Source: Poecilobothrus nobilitatus (taxonomy: Eukaryota; Arthropoda; Insecta; Diptera; Dolichopodidae). From it: a DNA stretch of 64,000 nucleotides. Every line of letters starts with the position of its first letter. The stretch's first letter is position 1. A program made the translations under genes and the position numbers. The notes under the pieces are model-generated. The model worked only from the letters and a program-made list of their open reading frames with translations. It had not been told where the DNA came from and made no database searches. Positions 34,265 to 45,000 of this stretch are shown here, one piece after another. The stretch covers positions 274,794,336-274,858,335 of the forward strand of contig OX352772.1 of the NCBI GenBank assembly GCA_947095535.1. The letters are read 5' to 3'.

Positions 34265-34592
34265 GAATTGAAGAACTATAAGTCTAGCAAAGATCTAAAA
34301 GGATTTGCTATTTTTGGGAAGATGGGAAAGTTGCCTTCTCAAAAGTCTGTTGTGCAAGAAATTTTGCTTGTTGATAACTCTCCTACACCAGTTTCTGATC
34401 GAGATATAGCTCGCCCTATAAGCTACAGTCCTATCACTTTTTTAGCACTCTTGTAAAGATTTGCATAGCTTTTAATACTTTTCAAAGAGTGAGTTATGTA
34501 GGCTGTCATTCCTAGGAGAATTAGTCCACTAATCGCATTGGTTGCAAAGGCAATATTTCTGTTGCTAAAGCACAAAGAGCAAACAAAAACTT
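34265..34592 (-). pseudogene. Unassigned coding-like fragment
   Basis: On the minus strand one frame reads FSNRNIAFATNAISG, LILLGMTAYITHSLK, SIKSYANLYKSAKKVIGL then a stop; the same frame continues with GRAISRSETGVGELS and SKISCTTDF, a second stop, and NFPIFPKIANPFRSLLD. The first part looks like a membrane-spanning helix followed by a basic amphipathic segment. Composition is less AT-rich than the surroundings. I do not recognise the family. On the plus strand the 62-codon frame from 34,268 overlaps it and has no motif. It lies between a TIR element and the endonuclease fragment H. It could be a host exon relic or part of an unidentified element. Confidence 0.3.
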
Positions 34593-34599
34593 CAAAAAA

Positions 34600-35380
34600 T
34601 TAATTTAAATCTTCCCAGTTAGCATGGCTATAACGCCATAATATTTTTTTTTGGGACAGGTCTTTGACTGGTCTGAGTGCTAAACTCGAAACTAGTATTA
34701 ATCAAGCAGTGGTCGAAGAGGAAAGAGGAAAGCTAACTGAGACCTTATATTTCTCAGGGTGTGTAGTCAGAAACAGGTCCAGAAAATACGGGCAGGAATT
34801 CTAGTGGGATTTTGAACAAGTTGAGTAAGATGGAATAATGAAGCGAAAAGTTCAACTTGTTTCGCAATTAAATTTTGGCTGGGGAATTGTCATTGGAGTA
34901 GTGGAGCCAGTTTCTATTATGAGCCACAACAATTTCAGATTCTGGATTTAATTTAAAAATTTCATTAATCTGGTTGGTGAGATTTTCAATCTCCGAAATA
35001 GACTCCAGTTCACTAGAGTTTGGTGACCTGTATAAAAAACATAAATAAATAACCTGCCTAGCAACAATGATTTTTATCCAAATGTAGTAGAATATTTGGT
35101 TGGAACATTTATATTTGTGGAGAACGTCGTAAGCGACATCATTTCTAACATAAAGAGCGATTCCCCTATGAGGCACAAAATGAGAAACAAACGCGTAATT
35201 ATCAACGACAAAGTTGCCGTCTTGCCCAACCACCTGGGTCTCACATAATACTAATATTGCTGATTTTACTAAATTTAGGTGGCCTTGGACGCCAAGAAAA
35301 TTCAACTGCAGACCACGAACATTGCAAAAATTTAAGCTAAAATTGGCAATGATTAATAGCAACAATGGGTTTGAAACTAT
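34600..35380 (-). pseudogene. Non-LTR retrotransposon H, endonuclease fragment (family F)
   Basis: A 165-codon frame (35,365-34,868) holds most of an AP endonuclease: NFCNVRGLQLNFLGVQGHL, AILVLCETQV, YVRNDVAYDVL, FLYRSPNSSELE and then ESEIVVAHNRNWLHYSN, where family members have GDFN-V-H-x-x-WL. The usual GDFN is replaced by VAHN, so catalysis is unlikely. The C-terminal part lies at 34,860-34,620 in broken frames. Plus-strand phrases there (CAGTTAGCATGGCTATAACG, TTCTCAGGGTGTGTAGTCAG) match 21,806-21,960 in element F. The RT is absent. Confidence 0.75.
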
Positions 35381-35719
35381 ATAAATATAATCGCAAAAAA
35401 AAAGGTGATGTCGGGAGAATCATGATGAACTTGGTTGATTTTGACATTTTTCAATTCAACTAAAAATTTCCCGGTGTCGGCTAAGTCTATTGAATTAGTT
35501 TCAATTAATTGATTCAAGTTGTTTCAATTTTGTTTTTTTTGCAAATGAAATGTCGATATTTAAAAAAAAATAATTTAAACGGAAAATTTTGTTTAGTATT
35601 CAACCGGTTTATTTTGTGCTCTTTTTTTTTCTTCCTTTAATCTATAATAATACAAAAAAAAACAATTTGAAACTTAAAACTAATTCTTAATATTTAAAAT
35701 GCATAAAATGATTTAATGA

Positions 35720-35752
35720 CCTTAGCTTTCGCTGTGCGGTCTTATAAAATTC
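35720..35752 (-). other. Conserved 3'-end hairpin of element J
   Basis: GACCTTAGCTTTCGC followed by TGTGCGGTCTTATAA; GACC pairs with GGTC and AGC with GCT around it. The hairpin of element I at 27,158-27,190 is its counterpart. Different loop sequence with the same stem suggests selection on structure within the family. Confidence 0.5.
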
Positions 35753-35879
35753 TACTTGTATATTATACATAATAAATTAATATATACAATATAACAACTT
35801 CAAGTACTCAAATAAAATATAAAAAAATTAAATATAGTAATAAAATAATATTATTGTGATTTGTAATAAAACAAGGTAG

Positions 35880-36670
35880 AATGTAAACCAACGGTTTCTA
35901 AAAGCGCACATTTCCAAAAGACAATACAAACTGTTTAGAATTGTGACTTGCACAAAAATTTTAAAATTTCATGTAAATAAGAAAAAATGTGAAAATAGGA
36001 CTTTTCTGGAATTTTGAGGGGCTGTAAGTCCGGGACCCTATTTAACTAAGAAAACCCGTTAACACACGTAAAAATATATTACTGAACCTTTAATTTTCAT
36101 GTCTTGCCGAAGAAAAATTTTTACATGTGTCTCAGTTTCAGATGCCTAAAAATAGCAAATTTTCAATTTTTGAGGCGCAATAACTCTTAAAGAGGGGGTG
36201 CTACCAAAAAATTTTCTGAGCAAACTTATACCAATTCTAAAAGTTCTTTCATGCCTCAAAATTTCTAAAAGCGTGCCGGAGTTATGAAGCTAGAAAAATC
36301 ATGCAAAATTTGGTTTTCACATAACGGTAAATTTAAATACTAAATTTAAAAATTATATATATATAGATTTAAAAAGGTAAAGAAAATTTCTGTCGAATGG
36401 CGTTTTTAGATTGAAAATATGTTAAGCGGAACATGAAATATACGCGTTTAAAAATAGGACTTTTTCAAAGTTTGAGGGGCTGTAGTTTCCTTATGGATGG
36501 GGCTACATGAAAAAGTTGTTCCACAAAATTAATTTTTTTATGAGACCTACCCATGGTTAAAATTGTTTTTCTCTATCTTGGTGTAGAAGTTTTGGAAACA
36601 GACGTACAGACGGACGGAGACAGTGAAACTAATAGGCACATTTTTTCAAAATTGTTTTTGAAAAAACTTG
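35880..36670. repeat. Unassigned dispersed repeat inside element J
   Basis: It contains phrases of the TATACCC superfamily type: TTTTGAGGGGCTGTAAGTCC, GAGGGGCTGTAGTTTCC, and on the minus strand ACTGTCTCCGTCCGTCTGTA near 36,610-36,630, the GTCY-type stretch. No terminal inverted repeats were identified, so the ends are estimates. On its right J's reading (minus) resumes near 36,670 with MTPYIFFILRR-like sequence. Confidence 0.45.
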
Positions 36671-38937
36671 GCGAAAAAAATTCGTCTTAGAATAAAAAAA
36701 ATATAAGGAGTCATTTTTTTAATAATGTGGTCTACATGGTCACTTCATCTTGACCTGCTGACAAGCCTTAATCCTAAATAATTGAAGGTTTTAACAACAT
36801 CCAACTTGTTATTATTTAAATAAAAATCCAAGGAATTTGATTTTTTATTTTCAAAAATTTTTGTTTTCCTTACATTTCGTACCATTCTGTGTTTTTCTAG
36901 CCACTCTATAATAATGATCAAATCATAATTAATAGCATCTTTTAGTTCTTGCTCTGTTTTCACTACATATTTTAAGACTGCTTCATCCGCATACAACTAG
37001 ATTTTTCTTTTAAGCTTAAAGCGGGTTATGTGGTCAATATAAATTTTAAAGAGATCTGACCCATGTGGAACATCTTTTTTTATTATTTTTAAATTACTAG
37101 TAGAATTACAAACCCGAACGTTTTGTTGTCTTTTCTGCAAGTATGATTTGAAAAATCTATCTAGTGATTTCTATCTAGATTTTTGAGAGCTTGTGCAGAA
37201 GAATGTCGTGGTCGACACAGTCGAACGCCTTCTGACAGTCTAAAAAAACGCAAGCCTTAGCCTTCAGACTAAGACAGGCCGCGATTGAATTTTTCTCAAA
37301 GCCGTATTGCTCATCATGAAGGATTTTGTTGTAGTTCATAAAATTATGCATTCGATTTCTAATGATAATTTCAAATATTTTAGAAAAACAAGTAAGAACT
37401 GAAATTGGTCTATAATTACTTGCACTCGTCACACAACCGTTCTTAAAAATCGAAGTGATAGTTGCCAACTTAAGAGAATCTGGAAAGCTTTAAAAAGTGA
37501 GATTAATAAATTTGACCAATATGGAAGACTGAATTTTGTTTTTATAAATTTAGCTAAAATACTATCGTACCCAGAATTAACTTCTTCAATAGTTGACTCA
37601 GTTAATTTAAAATCAGAATGAATAATACGGTTAAAATTATTCAGATATTCATAATCAATTTGATTATTTGGAATATTCAGCTTGTCCGAAACATTGACAA
37701 AAAAGTTATTCATATATTCGACAATATCAGATCCATTAGTAATTGTAAGATTATTACATTCTTAATATCGCTTGAAGAAGTATGAGAAGTTTTGTTGAAA
37801 ATAATCTTTTTATATAGATCCCAAAGTTTTTTTTACCATTGCCAAGGTCTCGTATAATCTCATCAGAGCAGAATTTTTTTTTTAGCATGTATAATTAAAC
37901 GTTTTACTTCTTTCCTACAATTATTGAACAAATTTCGAACATGTGGATCATCCGGATATTGGTTGTTGTATTTATAATATGAGTTTCTAACTTTAATTTT
38001 GTTTATAATTTCATCCATCATCCACTCATTTTTTTTTTTGGTTTTTTTCAAAGGAATACTTTTGGTAAACTTTTATAGTTTCACTTAATTCGTTAACGAA
38101 CGAGTCAAAATTAGTTAAATTACTAAGTCTTTCACAGATTGCATCATTTAAAATATATTGATAATCTAAAATTGTTTTCAAACAGCTTTATTGATTTGTT
38201 ATTGGTTTAAACTTATAAAACATAATTGATGGGGTAGGAGAGAGGAGTGTCGGAAATATAGAAGTCGTATTTTAAATTAATCATATCGGTTATGAAATGG
38301 TCAATAATCGTTTTAGAAGAGTTGCCAATTCTGGTAGCATATTTACACTCCTCTTGTTATAAATGACAAAGCCGTTTGAGAGTAACGTATTAATATAATT
38401 AGTGGTATGATCAATATTTATTATATTTATATTAAGATCACCAAGAATTATAGATTTTCTAAATTCACTAGTGATTTCATTTAATTAACTTGAAAAATCA
38501 TTTGCATCATTTTCATGAGATCTGTAAACTGCTTATAGATTAGAATTGTGCTTCAATAACTTAACACATACAAAATTAGATTGGTTAAATTCAGATTCAA
38601 AAATTAAAGTACTATTAATATTTTCCTTAACATAAATAGCAACACCACCATAAGATTTTGCACGATTCGAAAAATAAGCCGTGTAACTCGGTAAATTAAA
38701 AAATTTGTTCTCTGATTCATGCAACCATATTTCCGATAAAACTACTGCATGTATCTCATATTCAAAACTATTAACCAGAATTTCTAAAACAAACAATTTA
38801 TTTTTAATACTTTGTATATTCAAGTAAATCGCATTAAAATTTTCTTTACAATTGCTTCTTAATAAAATGTTGTCCAAGCCTGTAAAGTGACTGACTCTTA
38901 AAGTGTCTTCAATATTTATCGTATCAGATGTTATCAT
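36670..38937 (-). pseudogene. Element J ORF2: endonuclease and reverse transcriptase
   Basis: The endonuclease opens AIYLNIQSIKNKLFVLE, then HAVVLSEIWLHESENKFF, YFSNRAKSYGGVAIYVKE (38,840-38,640). The linker reads EWMMDEIINKIKVRNSYYK and NQYPDDPHVRNLFNNC (38,020-37,920), then MNNFFVNVSDKLNIP. RT: FKNGCVTSASNYRPISVL, FSKIFEIIIRNRMHNFM, DEQYGFEKNSIA and FLDCQKAFDCVDHDILLHKL at 37,450-37,190. Then MYADEAVLKYVVKTE at 36,990, where YADD reads YADE, so the second catalytic Asp is lost, and NYLGLRL. Frame changes at about 37,480, 37,720 and 38,530. The element cannot move on its own. Confidence 0.75.
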
Positions 38938-38999
38938 CGTATCGGTAAAACAAAATTATTTTATTTGTCTCTTTTTTAGCATATAATTTGTAAACATAA

Positions 39000-39490
39000 A
39001 TATAATTCCTCTTCTTTCTCTTATTGCCAGTTTGTTAATGAAATTATAATTATTAGTATAAATTTGCCTATAAGAACGTGTACATGTGACAATAATTAAA
39101 TGTATAAGATAGGTTATAGTTACCATTTTTTTTATTATAGTGAAAATTAATATTGTAAAAATTTCTTGTATATGTAATATTTTATATAATAATATTGTAA
39201 AAATAAAAAAATTGTAAAACATGTATTTAAATTTAAGTTTAAAAGTGATCCCAAAAATATTAAATGAAGATAAAAGCCAAAAAAAAAAATTTAAATTCAT
39301 AATGAAAAATAGAATGTTTGGAATAAAATATGTATATTTATGAATGTTTGTGTCAAAATATATCTTTTTCTTTCTTTTGTAGGTTAGTTTATTAATAAAA
39401 TTATAATAAATCCTCCGATAAGAACATGTGGAAATATTTAAATATATAAAACAGGTTATTGTTATTATTTTTTTTATCATAACCATAATT
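39000..39490 (-). repeat. Direct repeats upstream of element J ORF2
   Basis: Two copies about 350-360 bp apart. Minus-strand phrases of copy 1 and copy 2 are ACAACATAAC-free AT-rich text with matching landmarks: ATAACCTATCTTATAC or ATAACCTGTTTTATAT; CACGTTCTTATAGGC or CATGTTCTTATCGGA; TTATAATTTCATTAACAAAC or TTATAATTTTATTAATAAAC; GAGAAAGAAGAGGAATTATA or AAAGAAAGAAAAAGATATAT. A 176-codon frame spans both, which explains its internal duplication. Monomeric 5' UTR repeats are known in some non-LTR elements, so a promoter role is possible. Confidence 0.5.
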
Positions 39491-39690
39491 AAGTAAGAGT
39501 TTGTTGTGAAGTTTATTGTAAGAAATATTATAAATAAAAATATTAAAAGAATAAGAGAAATAAGTAAAAAAAATTGATTTAACTGATTTAAAGGTTGTAT
39601 AAAAAATAATAAATATGCAAAAAAGTCAAATAAAACATTTAAATTGTTTGTAAAAAATAAAAAATTTAAATTGAAATTAATTAACTTCTG

Positions 39691-40791
39691 ATGGAAAAGA
39701 TGTCAGGCAATTCGTGTAATCAATGCAATAAAAAAATAAATCCAAGAACAAATAAATTGATAAACTGCGATGGTCCATGTAAAAAATGGCTTTTTCAAGT
39801 GTGCTCTAATCTGGAGATTGAAGTTTTCAGAGATTTTTGTGCAGATCCAGAGAAAATATGGTTTTGTAATACTTGCAAACAAAAGAGGCGGAATAGGAAG
39901 TCAGTAGCAAGTATAAGTTCAACAGATGCATCAAGAGAACAATTAAATAAAACAGTATGGAAGTGATCAAATAAATGACAAGAGATATTAAATGATTAGA
40001 GATCATTATTAAAAATCAAACACTCCAAGGCGACGAATTTCTGAAGCTACAAAATGAGGTTAGAGATATGAAAGCTTACATTGAAAGTCTTATAGAAGAA
40101 AATTTAGGACTAAGAAATGAGAACTCGATCTTGCGTGGGGAAATTCAAAAGAACAAAGTAAACTTGGAAAAAATTAAACAAAAACAGTACCTCAAACATA
40201 TTGAAATAAGTGGTGCCCACATAAACAAAAATTATTCTATCAATGATAATAATGAAAATAGCAATAATAATAAAATAGATTGAAAGTCAGTAGTTAAGAT
40301 AATTGCAAAGGAAGCAAATATCGAAATTGATAATAAAGACATCAGTGAAGTGTACATAACAAGAGGCAGATCTTTAAAATCGGGTAATCCAAACAATATA
40401 ATAGTTGAATTTAAGAAACTTGAAGTAAAAAAAGTTTTATGAAATCTATTAAGAAAAAAACCCTGACTACTGAAATATTTATTAATAAAAATAATGAAGA
40501 GGCAAGTGTTAAAAATGACAATAATGAATATAGCAATACAACAACACTGACTACTGAAATATCTATTAATAATAATAATGAAGAGACAAATGGAACAAAG
40601 TTTAATCATTTGGTATTTGTGAATGAGAGGCTCACACCTTATTTTAAATATCTTCACAAAATGGCAAGAGAGCTGAAAAGAAATAAATCAATTGAATTTA
40701 CATGGGTAGAAAGTGGCAAATTATTTATAAAAAAAACATCAACTAGCAAAATTATACGTGTTATTGAAGAATCTAATTTGAATGTTCAATA
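39691..40791 (+). pseudogene. Element K ORF1: PHD finger, coiled coil, FP domain
   Basis: ATG at 39,691. Residues about 7-65 form a PHD-type finger (CNQCNKKINPRTNKLINC, GPCKKWLFQVCSNLE, WFCNTCKQ). A coiled coil follows at 40,050-40,200 (EVRDMKAYIESLIEENLGL, NENSILRGEIQKNKV). An Asn-rich low-complexity stretch is at 40,220-40,280 and again at 40,480-40,580. The FP25K-like domain is at 40,605-40,780 (HLVFVNERLTPYFKYLHKMA, FTWVESGKLFIKKT). The domain order is that of RNA-binding ORF1 proteins in CR1-like insect elements. Stops at 39,964, 40,281 and a shift near 40,438 break it. There is an 11-base overlap (ATGTTCAATAA) with ORF2. Confidence 0.75.
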
Positions 40792-41205
40792 ATATTCATT
40801 GCAGTTTGCCACTTAATACCTATATAAAAACAAATATCCATGATGTAAAGGAAATTTCAATAAAAAACAAAAACTCACTTAAATTAATATATTTTAGTGT
40901 TCGAAGTCTTAAACACAAAATAGATGATTTAACTCTTATTCTTGAAAAACTACAACAAACAATACATATAATTATAATCACGGAAACTTGATTCTAGATA
41001 CGGAAAGTGACTTTATAAATATAAAACATTATATTAAATTGTTATCATGTAGGAAAACCAGACGTGGAAGTGAAGTTGGAATTTTTATCCATGAAATACA
41101 CAGCAAATGAAATATACTGCGATGAGTTTAATAGTATTATCAGCATAATCTTCGGAAAAAATCAAGATAAAGATTGTATTACAGCTGTTTATAGACCACC
41201 TGATA

Positions 41206-43143
41206 AGGTAAATGTACGTAATTTCGATATATGTTGGTAATATCGATATATTTCATATTTTTATAAATAACTTCAGTAAGATTCAATTAAAATCAACGAT
41301 TGAAGTGGTATTAGATTATGAGACACTTATTTTTAAATTTTGTGAAATTTGGCAGGAATTGTTAAAGTATTTAATAAGAAAAAATGAGTTTAAACGTATA
41401 AGGTTACAGAAACGGACGAATTTTGATAGAAAAGAAGCAGAAATTGGTTGAATGAGAAACTAATTTCTATTTGAAAATTTCTATAAGTAAATGTTTTAAT
41501 AGTATATTTTTAAATGTTGACAAATAGAATTAAGTATTAAAAATCAAAATTTTAAAGTTTTTTGGTTTAAAAGTGTTTAATTTTAATAAAAAACTTAAAA
41601 TAATATATATCGGAATTAGGGACATAATTTTTTGGTCATGTACCTAATATCGATATACATAGTTCAATATTAAGCAACAAAAACTTAAATTTATATTTTA
41701 ATTTATTTCTTTCAAAATACTTTATATAGCCTTGTGGAAGCGTATATTATATAAGATCTTGAAACGAATTTTATGTTCTGTTAATTTTTTATTATTAAAA
41801 TTTAATTTGTTAAAAATAAATTTGTTGACTTTTGTCATATGTTGATATTAGGTACATTTTCTATCGATATTAAGTTCAATAGTGTTTCTATCTACAAACT
41901 TAATAAATCTGAAATTACTTTGGAATAATAATTATATTAAATTTTAATACTTACTTAAGTACTATTGTTTTATTATATTTTATTTTTCTAAACAATATCA
42001 AAAATAATTAATCTAGAGATGCAGATAAATTTGTTCCTATAATATAATTATGGGACTTAAGTAAAGCATAACTTAAAATGTGATAACTTTATTATTTTAA
42101 AGCTTTTACAAAAACCGCTGACAATGATTGATACAATTAAGAAAAATAAAACGTCGAAACAATCTGAGCTTATGAAAGTTAAAAATCTGCCATTAGTTAA
42201 AATTTGTTTTTACTAAAGATGTTACTATAGTGTCACATATTTCAAAAAAGGAGAAGTACTTAAGTACTTATAGTAAGTAAGATACTTTTACAATCCATTT
42301 TTCACTTGAATAACAAAGTGAGTATAGAACCTCATAAAAACCTAAAATAATTTTGTACTATTATAACTCTACAAAAAAGCGGTGTTGGTACTATAGATTA
42401 ATCTTTGCCCTGTTATTCAACCAAAACGAAATTCAGGAGATGGCCCTTTATTGTGTATTTATTTAATAAGATTGACATTCCGACTTTCAACACTTTTATA
42501 ATATTTTATCAAGTAAATCCACAATGGAACTCAAATAATCCACATAAAAGAAGAATGTTTGAGTATTCTTTTTATACTTTATGAAATTACATTTTACGTA
42601 AATTATTAAATAATTATAATATTGATCCTAATATAAATCTTATATGTATATTTAAATTACACACATACTTATTCCAACTTTTTATTACATTAATGTTTCA
42701 ACAGTAAAATATGACCATAAAAACATTTTTTCTATAAAATTTTTTAAAATTATTCTGTTATTTAATTATTAATTATTTAATTAATTTTTTTATATTCTAA
42801 ATTCTAACAAAAATATTGAATGGTATATACTTTTACTTTAATTGTTGGGTTTGAAGATTGTGCATAATTTTTATATCGATATTAGGTACATCTATGTATC
42901 GATATTAGGGACATGCATTTTTCATTATATCGATATTATGGACATATGACCCTGATACTTTAAACCCTTATAATTTTCAGAAATATTATTCAAAATGTTA
43001 ATTTTTAAATTCTATTTTATAAAAAAAGTTCTATATTTTCTGAAAATATATACTTCTATTAACTTATTTTGATTAATATCGGAGTTATATGAAAAACAGT
43101 GAGAAGGCCGTTAAAAATATATCGATAATACGTACTTTTACCT
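41206..43143 (+). mobile_element. TIR transposon with TA target duplication, inside K
   Basis: The left end AGGTAAATGTACGTAATTTC then GATATAT is inverted at the right as ATATATCGATAATACG, TACTTTTACCT: about 27 bp with three mismatches. TA flanks both sides (41,204-41,205 and 43,144-43,145). Removing the element and one TA rejoins K's endonuclease frame exactly (PPD to NSSNS), which confirms the boundaries. A TA duplication is the hallmark of Tc1/mariner-like elements. No transposase or DDE/D motif is visible; the 79-codon frame at 41,212 is not recognisable. The interior is AT-rich and holds repeated ATATCGATATTAGG-type motifs. It is non-autonomous; superfamily is inferred from TA alone. Confidence 0.85.
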
Positions 43144-43840
43144 TAATTCATCAAATTCAATTATTAAATTTTTTAATAAGTTTGAAGATCATCTGGAATT
43201 TCTAAAAAATAAGAAAAGTTTGATTATTGGAGATTTTAACTATAATATGAAAAGCTTATCTGATAGCAATGTCCAAAAATATGCTACAATTGTAGAATCC
43301 AGTGGTTACTCATTTTGTTATGATAAAATTACCAGACCACAATCCAAAACATGTCTTGATTATTTATTTCTCAATGATATAAATGCAAAAATAAATATTT
43401 CATTTTTCCATCACGATTTATCGGATCACTTGGGAATAGTTATAGAACTTGAAAATTTAAATATTCCAACCAAAACCAATATTATGGCACACAAAAACAT
43501 AAATTACACTAAAGTTAAAGCAGAATTAAGTAAATATACTATCAAAACAGGTGATATAAACAACATGATGAATGACATGACAGAAAGCATAAATAATATA
43601 ATAAAAACTGCTACCGTCGTTAAGAATACTAAATGTAGTGGAAAAAAGTATACGGCACCGTGGATTGATAAAGAGTGTGCGGAAATAATTGATAAAAAAA
43701 TTATCATTACAAAATATATATTAGGAATCGTAATTTAGTACACAATCGTATTGAATATAAATACTGGCTAAACAAAGCAACGGCAGTAAAGAGAAAAAAG
43801 AAAGAAGATTATGATAAGAGACAGTTTTAAAGGCAGGAAA

Positions 43841-45000
43841 TTTATCTGACTCATGGCGCAGTGGTTAAGTCGTCAACCTTTCAATCGAAGGGTCTTGGGT
43901 TCAAACCCCGGTCAGGTCATAAATAAAAAATATGTAGTACTTTTATATCGTAATAATGTATATCGTATAATTAATATTAGTAATAATAACAATAATAATA
44001 TTAATAATAATAATAGTAATAATAATAACAATAATTCTAATAATAATAATAATAGCTGCTACAGTGGAGCCATCTTTGGTTATATCATGCAAGTAAGGTG
44101 TTATATACTGCTGCATGTTGTAATTCACGGATGGCGCTGACTCTGTAGTAAAATAATAACAATAATAATAATCGTAATAATATTAATAGTGATAATAATA
44201 ATAGTAATAGTAATAAAAAAAAAAACAATAACTATAATAATAATAATAATAGAAATAATAATAGCAGGTACAGTAGAGCCATCTTTGATTATATCATGCA
44301 AGTAAGGTGTTATATATATACTGCTGCACGTTGTAATCCACTGATGGCGCTGACTCTGTGATAAAATAATAAGAATAATAATAATAATAGTAATAATAAT
44401 AGTAATAATAATAATTAATAATAATAGTACAATAATTAAATAGTATAATAAATAGTACAATAATAATATAACAATAATTATTATAATAATAATAGTAATA
44501 ATAATAATAGCTGCTACAGTGGGGCTATCTTTGGTTATATCATGCAAGTAAGTTGTTATATACTGCTGCACGTTGTAATCCACTGATGGCGCTGACTCTG
44601 TAGTAAAATAATAATAATATTAATAAGAATATTAACACTAATAATAACAGTCGCTACAGTGACAGTGGGGGTTGCCTTCAATAATTACCTCATGTAGTAA
44701 TATTATATACTACTACTACATATTGTAACTGTTGTGACGGCTTTAGTCACTGTTAGCAAAATAATAATAATAGGCGGATTCATTATTTCCTTACAGTCCC
44801 ACTCCCAATTCAATGTTTCCGTATCCATTTTCCTATCCTTTCCTATCTCTACTCTCTAGCCAATATACTATGTTCGCAGGTTTCATCCCACTATATTGGC
44901 TAAAGGGGAAGGTGGGTTTAGTCAATAAGAATCTGACACTACCAAGGGGTAATTCTTGGTGTCTTTGGAAGATTCCCACCTCCCTTAGGGAAAAAAAAAA
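43841..45000 (+). mobile_element. Composite tRNA-headed SINE, long copy with three body units
   Basis: It opens TTTATCTGACTCATGGCGC. Box A TGGCGCAGTGG is at 43,854-43,864 and box B GGTTCAAACC at 43,898-43,907. An AAT tract follows. Three blocks of about 100 bp come next at 44,055, 44,264 and 44,510 (GCTGCTACAGTGGAGC, ATATCATGCAAGTAAGG, GATGGCGCTGACTCTG), each followed by AAT/AAC tracts. A different block is at 44,655-44,760. A terminal part covers 44,775-44,990 (CAGTCCCACTCCCAATTC, AATCTGACACTACCAAGGGG, CTCCCTTAGGG), with an A10 tail. The insertion interrupts K ORF2. The frames at 43,853, 44,125 and 44,813 are triplet-repeat read-through. Confidence 0.75.

Larger units (their letters stand above)
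35690..39490 (-). mobile_element. Non-LTR retrotransposon J
   Basis: The 3' end carries the same hairpin as element I at 35,720-35,750. ORF2 runs from 38,937 to about 36,670, then an unrelated repeat (35,880-36,670) is inserted before the 3' end. Upstream of ORF2 are two direct repeats (39,000-39,160 and 39,365-39,490) instead of a recognisable ORF1. Element K begins head to head with it near 39,500. J belongs to the same group as I and E. Confidence 0.65.

Noticed and set aside
38956..39486. 176-codon minus-strand gene with hydrophobic segments
   Set aside because: It spans two direct DNA repeats, so the protein is internally duplicated; composition is that of AT-rich DNA and no family is recognisable.
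43845..43920. A functional tRNA gene
   Set aside because: Boxes A and B are good, but the acceptor stem has only about four of seven pairs, the anticodon stem is irregular, and the same sequence heads three dispersed copies.
43853..44583. Frames of 61-152 codons over the SINE AAT tracts
   Set aside because: Asn or Ile runs are triplet-repeat read-through, and the frames cross the tRNA-like head.
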